Assembly (NCBI RefSeq): GCF_003385115.1
Contig: NZ_QUNI01000005.1
Coordinates: 336,563-400,562 of the forward strand
DNA length: 64,000 nt
Direction of reading: 5' to 3'
DNA from: Flavobacterium aquicola
GTDB taxonomy: Bacteria > Bacteroidota > Bacteroidia > Flavobacteriales > Flavobacteriaceae
The translations under genes and the position numbers were made by a program. Positions within the stretch are counted from its first letter, which is position 1. Each line of letters begins with the position of its first letter. The notes beneath the pieces were generated by a model, which was given only the letters and a program-made list of their open reading frames with translations, made no database searches and was not told the origin of the DNA. Positions 34,293 to 42,863 of the stretch are shown here, piece after piece.

Positions 34293-37058
34293 ATGACAAA
34301 TATTTCCTTTTTAAATAAAATTGCCACTGTAATATTATCAGATTATAATAATGAGCTGACAGAAACGGTTATTGTTTTACCCAATAAACGAGCAAAAATA
34401 TTTCTTATAGAGGCATTAAAAAACCAAACGGATGGTAATATATTTTCTCCGGAAATTATTAGCATCGAAGATTTTGTTCAGAACATTGCTCAAATAAGAA
34501 CTATTGATCCAATTGAATTGCTTTTTGAGTTTTATGAAGTCTATTTGTTGATTACCGAAAAAAAGAATCAGCAGTCATTTGAGGTTTTTGCGAATTGGGC
34601 AAAAACACTGCTTCAGGATTTTAATGAAATTGACCGTTATTTACTAGATCCAGATCATGTATTGTCATATTTGAAAGATATTGAAGACATTAAGAAATGG
34701 GGAATTGAAGTCGAAAATAAAACGCAGTTACTTGAGAACTACATTGATTTTTGGAAATTATTACCTAAATACTATCAATCTTTGTATGATCACTTGCTAA
34801 AAAATAGAATTGGTTATCAAGGTTTGATTTATCGGGAAGCTGTAAAAAATATTGATTACTTTTCGAAGTCAATTTCTAATAAAAAATTTGTGTTTGCAGG
34901 GTTTAATGCCTTGAACGCTTCGGAAGAAAAAATTATCCAACATCTTATAAATTTAGATTTAGCTAAAATATATTGGGATGCTGATCAGACGTTTCTCAAT
35001 GATCCTTACCATGATGCAGGTTTGTTTTTACGTCGTTTCAAAGAAAACTGGAAACACTATAAGTCCCATCCTTTTGAATGGATTGTGGATGAATTCTCTG
35101 CATCGAAAAATATTCAAGTTATTGGAACTCCAAAAACTATTGGTCAAGCTAAGATAGCTGGGAGTATAATTGAAAACATTGTAAATAATAATCGTTCTGC
35201 TGCACTGGATAAAGTAGCTGTTGTTCTGGGAGAAGAAAACTTGCTCATTCCATTGTTGTATTCTCTACCAAATACTGTCGGCGCTTTGAATATTACGATG
35301 GGATATTCGAGCAAAAATAATCCTGCGCAAATTTTGATAGCCAAATTGTTTAAAATGCATACGAACGCATTGTCCAGAAACAATAGCAGTTATGTTTTTT
35401 ATTATAAAGATGTACTGGATATATTGACTCATCCGTTGATTGAGCCTTATGCAAATGCAAGTACTTTGGTTAATATCATTAATAAAAACAACTATACTTT
35501 TATTAGTCATCAAAAATTATTGGAATTAAATACTTCTGCTAATGATTTATTTTTGCTTGTATTTGAAAAATGGGAAAGCGGTTCTATTGCCGTTTTAGAA
35601 ATAATTTCGAAATTATTACTGAAGGTTAAGAACAACTTAAACAATGAAAATGAGGAGGAAAAAATAACCAAAGCTTTTGTTTATGCTATTTTTAAAGTGA
35701 TTAATAAACTGATTAATTACTATTCACAGCATAAAGAGATTGATACAATAGATACGCTTTATGCAATTTATAAACAAGTAATTGATTTAGCTGAAGTCTC
35801 ATTTGAAGGAGAACCATTAAATGGATTACAGATTATGGGAGTGCTTGAAAGCAGGGTACTGGATTTTGAAACGGTCATTATTACTTCAATGAATGAAGGG
35901 AAATTTCCAGCGGGAAAATCTCAAAATTCATTCATTCCTTATGATGTGAAACGTGAATTGGGTTTGCCGACTTTTAAAGAAAAAGATGCCATTTATACCT
36001 ATCACTTTTATCATTTATTGCAGCGAGCCAAAAGCATTTATCTGCTGTATAATACCGAAAGCGATGGTCTTGACGCAGGTGAAAAAAGCCGTTTTATCAC
36101 CCAATTGGAAGTTGAGAAACAACCTAATCATACTTTAACGCACGAAATTTATAATGCCGTTTTGCCGGACACAGCTTATTCTCCAATGGTAATTCCAAAA
36201 TCGGAAAAGGTAATGGATCGTTTGAAGGAAATTGCAGAAAAAGGATTTTCTCCTTCGGCATTGACGAGTTATATACGGAATCCGATTCAGTTTTATTTTC
36301 AAAAGATTTTGAGAATTAGCGAAGTGGAAGAGGTTGAAGAAAATATTGCTTTGAATACGTTGGGAACTATTATTCACGAGACTTTACGTGTTTTGTATGA
36401 GCCTTTTATTGGCAAATTTATTTCGGAAACTGATATTCAAAATTGCATTAAGCGAATTGACTCAGAAGTTTTGATTCAGTTTAAACTAGTTTACAAAGAA
36501 GGAGAAATAAAAAAGGGGAGAAATCTTTTGGCTTTTGAAGTTGCTAAACGAAATGTTTTAAATTTCTTAAAGGTAGAATTGGATAGTTTAGAGAATGGTG
36601 ACGCCATAAAAATTTTGGAACTTGAAAAAACATTCGAAAGAATAGTCGAACATCCAAGTTTTCCTTTCCCAGTTTTGATTAAAGGAAATGTGGATAGGAT
36701 TGAAGTACGTAATGGAAACATTCGAATCATCGATTATAAAACGGGTAAAGTCGAAAAGACGAATGTTACTCTTAAATCTTGGAAAGGATTGACAGACGAT
36801 ATCAAAAACGACAAAATTATCCAAGTTTTGGCTTATGCTTACATGTATGAAGCAAATGCTAACGGAAAACCTATTGAAGCTGGAATTATTTCTTTTAAAA
36901 ACTTAAAATCGGGATTTCTGCCTTTTAATTTTAAAGAAGAAAAAGAAAGTACTGCTATTATCAGTAGTGAAATTCAATCGAATTATTTGGAGCAGATTGT
37001 TTTGTTGCTGAATGAAATATTGGATGTGAATATTCCTTTTGAAGAGAAAATTGTATAA
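34293..37058 (+). CDS. PD-(D/E)XK nuclease family protein (AddB-like)
   Basis: The product is 921 residues from ATG 34293. An upstream start at 34266 would lie within the ompA terminator hairpin. The first ~650 residues form a degenerate helicase-like region (TVIVLPNKRAKIFLIEAL near the start, and LQIMGVLESRVLDFETVIITSMNEGKFP). The C-terminal nuclease domain is introduced by SPSALTSYIRNPIQFYFQKIL and contains KGNVDRIEVRNGNIRIIDYKTGK, the catalytic Asp and D-Y-K. It should pair with the AddA-like protein at 28227. The Cys residues of the iron-sulfur cluster found in Firmicutes AddB are not seen. Confidence 0.9.
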   Translation: MTNISFLNKIATVILSDYNNELTETVIVLPNKRAKIFLIEALKNQTDGNIFSPEIISIEDFVQNIAQIRTIDPIELLFEFYEVYLLITEKKNQQSFEVFANWAKTLLQDFNEIDRYLLDPDHVLSYLKDIEDIKKWGIEVENKTQLLENYIDFWKLLPKYYQSLYDHLLKNRIGYQGLIYREAVKNIDYFSKSISNKKFVFAGFNALNASEEKIIQHLINLDLAKIYWDADQTFLNDPYHDAGLFLRRFKENWKHYKSHPFEWIVDEFSASKNIQVIGTPKTIGQAKIAGSIIENIVNNNRSAALDKVAVVLGEENLLIPLLYSLPNTVGALNITMGYSSKNNPAQILIAKLFKMHTNALSRNNSSYVFYYKDVLDILTHPLIEPYANASTLVNIINKNNYTFISHQKLLELNTSANDLFLLVFEKWESGSIAVLEIISKLLLKVKNNLNNENEEEKITKAFVYAIFKVINKLINYYSQHKEIDTIDTLYAIYKQVIDLAEVSFEGEPLNGLQIMGVLESRVLDFETVIITSMNEGKFPAGKSQNSFIPYDVKRELGLPTFKEKDAIYTYHFYHLLQRAKSIYLLYNTESDGLDAGEKSRFITQLEVEKQPNHTLTHEIYNAVLPDTAYSPMVIPKSEKVMDRLKEIAEKGFSPSALTSYIRNPIQFYFQKILRISEVEEVEENIALNTLGTIIHETLRVLYEPFIGKFISETDIQNCIKRIDSEVLIQFKLVYKEGEIKKGRNLLAFEVAKRNVLNFLKVELDSLENGDAIKILELEKTFERIVEHPSFPFPVLIKGNVDRIEVRNGNIRIIDYKTGKVEKTNVTLKSWKGLTDDIKNDKIIQVLAYAYMYEANANGKPIEAGIISFKNLKSGFLPFNFKEEKESTAIISSEIQSNYLEQIVLLLNEILDVNIPFEEKIV

Positions 37059-37062
37059 GGTA

Positions 37063-37359
37063 ATGAGTAAAAAGTGGCTTAACTTATTTGAATTTTTCAA
37101 AAGCACAATTGCTATTAATCTTTCGGCTAGTTTTTTTGTTTTTCTTTTTGGAGGGTTGATTGCTTTTAATTACTCAGTTCTTAGTTTTGGTTTTGGTTTA
37201 AGTCTGCTTTTTAAGGAAGTTAATTCCAAGAATGAATATGTGTTTTATTTCAACAATCAAATTTCCAGAATACAGCTTTGGATTTCTTCTTGGTGTTTTA
37301 CGTTTGCTTTTTTAGTGATTTGTGTTTGTGTTTTTAATCTAATAAAGTTACTGTTTTGA
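37063..37359 (+). CDS. Small membrane protein before an ABC ATPase
   Basis: The product is 98 residues from ATG 37063, with three hydrophobic stretches (about 13-35, 40-52 and 74-97). It is not recognised. It starts 4 bases after the AddB-like stop and its stop overlaps the next start, so the three genes are translated from one message. It is too short to be a normal ABC permease. Confidence 0.7.
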   Translation: MSKKWLNLFEFFKSTIAINLSASFFVFLFGGLIAFNYSVLSFGFGLSLLFKEVNSKNEYVFYFNNQISRIQLWISSWCFTFAFLVICVCVFNLIKLLF

Positions 37360-38027
37360 AAAAACATTTATTAGAAATAGACAGCGTTCAGAAAACTTTT
37401 GACAATAAAAACATCTTGTCGGATGTTTATTTAAAATGCGAAACAAATGATATCATTGGGCTTTTGGGCAGAAATGGTTCAGGAAAGTCAACTTTATTAA
37501 AAATTATTTTCGGAATTGAATCTGCCGATTTCAAGTTTGTTAGAATTGATAGTGTTGTGAAATCTAAAACCAAAGATTTATTTGCTGAAATTAGTTACCT
37601 GCCTCAGGATAATTGTATTCCAAAAGTATTATCTATAAAAAAAGCGATTCAGCTCTCTGTTTCCAAAGAGAAGATTCAGGAGTTTTGTTCAGATGAAATA
37701 ATTGTTGCAATGCTTGACAAGAAAATTTCTCATTTATCGGGAGGTGAATTACGTTACTTAGAAATTAAAATTATTCTTTATAATTCTTCAAAATTTGCTT
37801 TGCTGGACGAACCTTATAATGGTCTGTCTCCTTTGCTGGTGGAGAAAGTGAATGAATTAATAGCTGAAAATTCTAAAACTAAAGGGATAATCATTTCGGA
37901 TCATAATTATGAAAATGTAATCAAAGTGTCGAACAAATTGATTTTGCTCAAAGAAGGCAAGGCGCATCATTTGCTTTGCAAAGAAGAATTGATCGAGAAA
38001 GGATATCTGAAAGAAGGAATGCTCTAA
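37356..38027 (+). CDS. ABC transporter ATP-binding protein
   Basis: The product is 223 residues from a TTG codon that overlaps the previous TGA stop (TTGA). It has Walker A GLLGRNGSGKST near residue 35, signature LSGGELRYLEIK near 127, Walker B FALLDEPYNGLSP near 147 and the switch His in IIISDHNY. The Q-loop region (SYLPQDNCIP) is present. No multi-span permease is adjacent, only a 98-residue three-span protein; the permease may be elsewhere. Confidence 0.9.
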   Translation: MKKHLLEIDSVQKTFDNKNILSDVYLKCETNDIIGLLGRNGSGKSTLLKIIFGIESADFKFVRIDSVVKSKTKDLFAEISYLPQDNCIPKVLSIKKAIQLSVSKEKIQEFCSDEIIVAMLDKKISHLSGGELRYLEIKIILYNSSKFALLDEPYNGLSPLLVEKVNELIAENSKTKGIIISDHNYENVIKVSNKLILLKEGKAHHLLCKEELIEKGYLKEGML

Positions 38028-38806
38028 ATCCTCTTTAAAAAATCAGTTAAAACGCTTAGTAATTCTTCTTGGTTTTCAATAGAACTCATGTGTCCGTCGG
38101 GAAAAGTTACCAATTCAACATTAGTGCTTTTTATTTGTTCCAAATTCTCTTCGTAATTGAGAACAGGGTCTTTTTTTCCTAAAATCAGTAATTTTGGAAA
38201 AGTGGTTGTATGCAAAAGAAATTCTCTATCTTTTCTAATTTTCATTCCTTCAAGGGAAGCCACAATTCCTTGTAGAGGTGTTTTTAAAGCCTGAATTTTT
38301 ACCTGCTCGATTTCTTTAATGAGTTTTTCTCTGTTGTCTTCGCTGAACAAATTGGAAATAGACAATCGGATGAAAGTTTCATAATCTTTTTTGACTGCTT
38401 TGATGGCGCGGTCTCTGTTTTTCTTTCTTTCGGTGCTGTCTTCTTTGGAAGTGGAGTTGAGCAATACCAATCCTTTTATTTTATCTGGATACAATTCGGC
38501 GAAAGCCAAAGCAATATAACCGCCCATAGAATGTCCTACAAGAATAGCTTTTCGAATCTTTAATTTGGACAAAACCTCGTGAACTACATCGGCATTTTCT
38601 TCCATGGTTTGAATGTAGCCCAAACTTTCGGTTTCTCCGTGACCCAATAAATCAATGGTTATGATTCGGTTTTTTTTGCTTAATTCGGACACATAAAAAT
38701 CCCACATCGTTTTGTTTTCCAAAAAACCATGCAACAAGACAACTGCAGTGCCTTTTCCGGTATCAGTATAGGATATTTGGGTGTTTTTGTAGAGAAGTGT
38801 TTCCAA
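38024..38806 (-). CDS. Alpha/beta hydrolase
   Basis: The product is 260 residues. It has the HGFLENKTMW oxyanion motif, the nucleophile elbow GHSMGG (Ser about 93), Asp in LILGKKDPVLNYE and His in FPDGHMSSIE. It is cytoplasmic. The substrate is unknown; members of this group include esterases and peroxidase-like or C-C bond hydrolases. It overlaps the convergent ABC gene by 4 bases. A TAATTTTG -7 element for it is on the minus strand at 38840-38847. Confidence 0.88.
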   Translation of the reverse strand: METLLYKNTQISYTDTGKGTAVVLLHGFLENKTMWDFYVSELSKKNRIITIDLLGHGETESLGYIQTMEENADVVHEVLSKLKIRKAILVGHSMGGYIALAFAELYPDKIKGLVLLNSTSKEDSTERKKNRDRAIKAVKKDYETFIRLSISNLFSEDNREKLIKEIEQVKIQALKTPLQGIVASLEGMKIRKDREFLLHTTTFPKLLILGKKDPVLNYEENLEQIKSTNVELVTFPDGHMSSIENQEELLSVLTDFLKRI

Positions 38807-38839
38807 TGGGATGAGAATTATGTTGACAGTTTACAATTG

Positions 38840-38876
38840 CAAAATTAAATTTTTAAATTCCTAAATGCTATATTTG
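38840..38876. promoter_or_regulatory. Divergent promoter elements for the hydrolase and AbiH genes
   Basis: TAATTTTG on the minus strand (38840-38847) and TATATTTG on the plus strand (38869-38876) lie 21 bases apart. Each is about 20-33 bases from its start codon. Confidence 0.55.
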
Positions 38877-38896
38877 AGTAAAGCATTTTATAAAAT

Positions 38897-40039
38897 ATGA
38901 ATAGACTTGTAATTATTGGAAACGGTTTTGATTTGGCTCATGGATTGCCAACTTCGTACAGAGATTTTATAGATGATTTTTGGAAAAATTTTAAAGATAA
39001 ATGTAAAAGTGATGAATATCAAAATTTAATAAGTACTCATGATCATTATAACGGATATTACAATGGAGTAAATCAGATAGAAAATTTTAATGATTTGAAA
39101 GTTAATTTAGAAAATTATTCAAAAGAGAATGGACATTTTTATGACTCAAATGCTGTTGTTTGTAGAAACAGTCATAATACTATTTTTGCATTCAAAAGTG
39201 ATTTTTTCAAATTGATTAATAAAAAAAATTCTGAAAATTGGGTAGATATTGAAAATCAATATTACAAACAATTAAAAATAATTGCAAAACATAGATCGCT
39301 TAGCGCAAATGAACAAAAGGAGCAGGTTGTTTTATTAAATAAAGAATTTGAACAAGTTAAAAGTCTTTTAAAAGCGTATTTAATAAAGACTATTAATAAA
39401 AAGTATAATTGGTTTGATTTAAAAAACAATGAAATTGAAGATCATTTGAAAGAAGAACCAAATATTTGGGAGTTTTTATTTGATAAGAAAAATAAAGAAT
39501 ATTATGAGAATGATGTTAATCTAAATTTGGAAGATACTTTATTTTTAAGTTTCAATTATACTAAAACAATAGAGAATTATAGTAGTTATATGGGCAATGG
39601 ATTTTCTTGTAACTATATTCATGGAGAACTGAATAATGAGGAATTGCCAATAATATTTGGATTTGGAGATGAAATGGACGAACATTATGCAGATATTGAA
39701 AACCTTGATGATAATGAGTATCTTAAAAACTTTAAATCCATTCAATATTTAGAACACTCTAATTATAAAAATCTGTATAATTTTATAGAAGCAGAACCTT
39801 TTCAAGTTTTTATTATGGGGCATTCTTGTGGTTTATCAGACAGAACATTACTAAGTATGATTTTTGAAAATGAAAATTGTCTTTCTGTAAAAGTGTATTA
39901 TTATCAAATGTCTAAATATTCAGATAATTATACTGAAATTATTCAAAATATTTCAAGACATTTTAAAGACAAAAAAATGCTCCGAAATAAAGTTGTTGAA
40001 AAGATGCATTCTAAGCCATTGGTTAAATTTATTGGATAA
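38897..40039 (+). CDS. AbiH-family phage defence protein
   Basis: The product is 380 residues. It begins MNRLVIIGNGFDLAHGLPTSYRDF, the hallmark of the AbiH family, a Rossmann-like N terminus followed by helices. Later conserved blocks are FLSFNYTKTIENY and NYIHGELNNEELPIIFGFGDEMD, then FIMGHSCGLSDRTLL. AbiH was first described as an abortive-infection protein against lactococcal phages; its reaction is unknown. The gene stands alone with its own -7 element, outside the mobile element, and is followed by an intergenic repeat. Confidence 0.9.
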   Translation: MNRLVIIGNGFDLAHGLPTSYRDFIDDFWKNFKDKCKSDEYQNLISTHDHYNGYYNGVNQIENFNDLKVNLENYSKENGHFYDSNAVVCRNSHNTIFAFKSDFFKLINKKNSENWVDIENQYYKQLKIIAKHRSLSANEQKEQVVLLNKEFEQVKSLLKAYLIKTINKKYNWFDLKNNEIEDHLKEEPNIWEFLFDKKNKEYYENDVNLNLEDTLFLSFNYTKTIENYSSYMGNGFSCNYIHGELNNEELPIIFGFGDEMDEHYADIENLDDNEYLKNFKSIQYLEHSNYKNLYNFIEAEPFQVFIMGHSCGLSDRTLLSMIFENENCLSVKVYYYQMSKYSDNYTEIIQNISRHFKDKKMLRNKVVEKMHSKPLVKFIG

Positions 40040-40143
40040 AATAAACAGCTCCCATTTCTGAAAACCGTTTTGATATTTATAAACCTAAACACGATTCTTA
40101 ATTGTCTCTTTTTTTGAATCTTCTAAAAAAGCAGTATGTTGTC

Positions 40144-40218
40144 TTTTAGCCCCGATTGAAGTGAAAATCCTTGTGGGCTGGGGTTCAGCCCACAAGATTG
40201 GAGTGGAAAGCGGGAGGA
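40144..40218 (+). repeat. Dispersed palindromic repeat, copy A
   Basis: Begins with TTTTAGCCCCGATTGAAGTG and ends with AAAGCGGGAGG. Its core is a perfect hairpin TTGTGGGCTG, GGGTT loop, CAGCCCACAA (40171-40195). A second copy in inverted orientation is at 42649-42727. Confidence 0.85.
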
Positions 40219-40254
40219 TACTTGTAAAAAATGCCTAATCTTCTGCTCCAAATA

Positions 40255-41061
40255 TTAAAAACGATTATCGCCATCCAAAAGATTGCCTAATCCTCCGAGT
40301 AAACTTCCTTCGTCACGGCTGTTTCCGCCTGACCTTGGTGCCGATGCGATGATTCTGTCCGCCAGTCTAGAGAAAGGTAATGACTGAATATAAACCGTTC
40401 CGGGACCGCGAAGTGTGGCATAAAACAATCCTTCGCCACCAAAAATAGAGTTCTTGATGCCACCTATAAATTCGATATCATAATCGACATCTTTGGTAAA
40501 ACCAATGATACAGCCGGTATCGACTTTTAGGACTTCGCCGTGTTTTAATTCCTTTTTTGCCATCGTGCCACCAGAATGAACGAAAGCCATCCCGTCTCCT
40601 TCTATTTTTTGCATGATGAAACCTTCACCGCCAAAAAGACCTCGGCCAAGTTTTTGGGAGAATTCAATTCCAACCGAAACGCCTTTGGCAGCGCACAGAA
40701 AAGAACTTTTTTGACAGATAAATTTCCCTTGAAACTGCGTTAAATCAATAGGGAGGATTTTGCCGGGATATGGCGAGGCAAACGAAACTTTGCTTTTGGT
40801 ATTTCCTTGGTTCATAAAGGCTGTCATGAACAAGCTTTCGCCGGTAAGGACTCTTTTTCCGGCATTCAAAAGCTGGCCAAACAAACCTGAACTTGCCTGC
40901 TGTGCGGATCCGTCTCCAAAAATGGTTTCCATTTTGATATTGTTTTCCATCATCATGAAACTGCCTGCTTCGGCAACTACAATTTCCTGCGGATCCAATT
41001 CTATTTCCACATACTGCATTTCTTCTCCAAATATCTGATAATCTATTTCGTGTGCTCGCAT
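40255..41061 (-). CDS. AIM24 family protein (TIGR00266-like)
   Basis: The product is 268 residues, beginning MRAHEIDYQIFGEEMQYVEIELDPQE and containing EAGSFMMMENNIKM. Gly-rich beta-strands follow (GRGLFGGEGFIMQKIEGDG, FGGEGLFYATLRGPGTVYIQ), as in the TIGR00266/AIM24 beta-barrel family. The GLFGGEGF and IFGGEGLF blocks are repeats inside the fold. A short Gly/Ser/Arg tail ends the protein. The function in bacteria is unknown; mitochondrial AIM24 is linked to membrane organisation. Confidence 0.88.
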   Translation of the reverse strand: MRAHEIDYQIFGEEMQYVEIELDPQEIVVAEAGSFMMMENNIKMETIFGDGSAQQASSGLFGQLLNAGKRVLTGESLFMTAFMNQGNTKSKVSFASPYPGKILPIDLTQFQGKFICQKSSFLCAAKGVSVGIEFSQKLGRGLFGGEGFIMQKIEGDGMAFVHSGGTMAKKELKHGEVLKVDTGCIIGFTKDVDYDIEFIGGIKNSIFGGEGLFYATLRGPGTVYIQSLPFSRLADRIIASAPRSGGNSRDEGSLLGGLGNLLDGDNRF

Positions 41062-41142
41062 GATTTTTTTTTTTTATTTTTCAGTATAAGTCGGATGGGA
41101 GTTTGGAATGTTACAAATGGGAATGTGAATTTTGTCGTAAAA

Positions 41143-41172
41143 AAAACGGCTCACATAATTGCGAGCCGTTTT
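41143..41172 (-). terminator. Terminator after the M24 peptidase gene
   Basis: AAAACGGCTC and GAGCCGTTTT form a perfect 10-bp stem with a 10-base loop. On the minus strand the A run at 41138-41146 gives the T tail. Confidence 0.85.
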
Positions 41173-41195
41173 ATCTGTGTTCTTTTTTCTCTAAA

Positions 41196-42488
41196 CTAAG
41201 AATTCATCAAACTCTCAATTTCGTCAACCTCAATCGGAATGTTTCTCATTAAGTTAAAAGGTTCTCCTTTTTCCTGAACAACAACATTATCTTCCAGTCG
41301 GATTCCGAAACCTTCTGCTGGAATATAAATTCCAGGTTCAACCGTGAAGACCATATTGGCTTTCATTGATTCGTGTAAAAGTCCATAATCATGCGTGTCC
41401 AAGCCCATGTGGTGCGATGTTCCGTGCATGAAATATTTTTTGTAAGCAGGCCATTCTGGGTTCTCATTCTGTACATCGGCTTTGTCAATCAATCCTAAAC
41501 CAAGTAATTCTGAAGTCATGATTTTACCAACTTCTACATGGTATTGTTTCCACAACGTCCCCGGAGTCAGCATTTTTGTAGCTTCGTTTTTAACACGCAA
41601 AACAGCATTGTAAACTGCTTTTTGCCTGTCAGAATAACGCCCCGAAACTGGAATTGTTCTGGTTAAATCACTTGAATAATTGGCATATTCGGCTGCAACA
41701 TCTAGTAAAATTAAATCACCCGCTTTGCATTGCTGGTTGTTTTCGATGTAATGCAAAACGTTGGCATTATTCCCAGAAGCAATAATCGGCGTGTAAGCAA
41801 AACCTTTAGATCGGTTGCGAATGAACTCGTGAATCAATTCGGCTTCGATTTCGTATTCGGTTACGTTTGGTTTTACAAAAGACAATAATCTTCTGAAACC
41901 TTTTTCGGTGATATTACAGGCATTTTGGATCAAATCCAATTCTTCCGATTCTTTTACAGAACGAATGCGCTGTAATATTGGGTTACTTTTCGCAACCTGA
42001 TGCGCAGGATATCTGTCTTTCCACCATTTTACAAAACGAGCTTCACGGGTTTCAGTTTCTACAGAAGCGCGGTAATGTTCATTAGTATTAATGTACATCG
42101 TATCGGCATAAGTCATCATTTCGTTCAGGACTTTCTCGAAATCCTGTAACCAATAAACCGTTTTAATTCCCGAAACTTCAAAAGCACGCTCTTTGGTCAG
42201 TTTTTCGCCTTCCCAAATAGCAATATGTTCACTCGTTTCTTTTAGGAACAAAATTTCTCTTTGATTCTCATACGGAGCGTCTGGAAAAAGCAGTAAAATG
42301 CTCTCTTCCTGATCAACTCCTGATAAATAAAATATATCGCGGTGCTGTGCAAATGGTAATGTACTATCTGCAGAAACGGGATAAATATCGTTAGAATTAA
42401 AAACAGCCACACTATTAGGTTTCATGGCAGCCATGAATTTTGCTCTGTTTTTTACAAAAAGAGCGCGGTCAATTTGATGATATTTCAT
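41196..42488 (-). CDS. Aminopeptidase P family (M24) metallopeptidase
   Basis: The product is 430 residues. It has the M24 pita-bread fold with both metal-binding Asp residues (ILLDVAAEYANYSSDLTRTIPVSG) and His in MHGTSHHMGLDTHDYG. Glu residues lie in FTVEPGIYIPAEGFGIRLEDN. The N-terminal ~170 residues match the creatinase/aminopeptidase P N-domain (FYLSGVDQEESILLLFPDA). It removes an N-terminal residue before Pro, in the cytoplasm. A TATTTTTG -7 element is on the minus strand at 42517-42524. Confidence 0.93.
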   Translation of the reverse strand: MKYHQIDRALFVKNRAKFMAAMKPNSVAVFNSNDIYPVSADSTLPFAQHRDIFYLSGVDQEESILLLFPDAPYENQREILFLKETSEHIAIWEGEKLTKERAFEVSGIKTVYWLQDFEKVLNEMMTYADTMYINTNEHYRASVETETREARFVKWWKDRYPAHQVAKSNPILQRIRSVKESEELDLIQNACNITEKGFRRLLSFVKPNVTEYEIEAELIHEFIRNRSKGFAYTPIIASGNNANVLHYIENNQQCKAGDLILLDVAAEYANYSSDLTRTIPVSGRYSDRQKAVYNAVLRVKNEATKMLTPGTLWKQYHVEVGKIMTSELLGLGLIDKADVQNENPEWPAYKKYFMHGTSHHMGLDTHDYGLLHESMKANMVFTVEPGIYIPAEGFGIRLEDNVVVQEKGEPFNLMRNIPIEVDEIESLMNS

Positions 42489-42648
42489 AAGAAAACGAAT
42501 TTGGGTATTGAATTTTCAAAAATAGCAACTTTTGTAACGAAATTTGCTGTATTAGTGATTTTTTTAAGGTTTTTATAACGAGCTTGTAATAAAGACAGGA
42601 GTTTAACTGTTAATTTTTTGAAGCAGAAAGATTAGGTATTTTCGGGAG

Positions 42649-42727
42649 GAATTGGTCCCGCTTTACGCTGCAATCTTCCCGGCTGAACCCCAGCCAGGAA
42701 GGATTTCCACTTCAATCGGGGCTAAGG
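42649..42727 (-). repeat. Dispersed palindromic repeat, copy B
   Basis: Read on the minus strand it begins with CTTAGCCCCGATTGAAGTGG and ends with AAAGCGGGACCAATT. The hairpin is TTCCTGGCTG, GGGTT, CAGCCGGGAA. Compared with copy A the outer arm has changed on both sides so that pairing is kept. Confidence 0.85.
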
Positions 42728-42772
42728 GAGAAATTTGGCTTTTTTGCTGTCATTAAAAAAAACGTTAATAAG

Positions 42773-42801
42773 ACCTAACAGGTTTTTAAAACCTGTTAGG
42801 T
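42773..42801. repeat. Perfect 29-bp palindrome
   Basis: ACCTAACAGGTTTT and AAAACCTGTTAGGT are exact 14-bp inverted copies around one central T. From memory the same palindrome recurs in flavobacterial intergenic regions. It lies just before a separate terminator, in the gap between the M24 and HMG-CoA synthase genes. Confidence 0.8.
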
Positions 42802-42806
42802 TTAAA

Positions 42807-42843
42807 AAAATGCCACAAACGAATAATTCCATTGTGGCATTTT
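42807..42843 (-). terminator. Terminator of the HMG-CoA synthase gene
   Basis: AAAATGCCACAA (42807-42818) and TTGTGGCATTTT (42832-42843) form a perfect 12-bp stem; the A run at 42804-42810 provides the T tail on the minus strand. Confidence 0.85.
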
Positions 42844-42863
42844 GCTGTATTTTAAAAGAAAAA

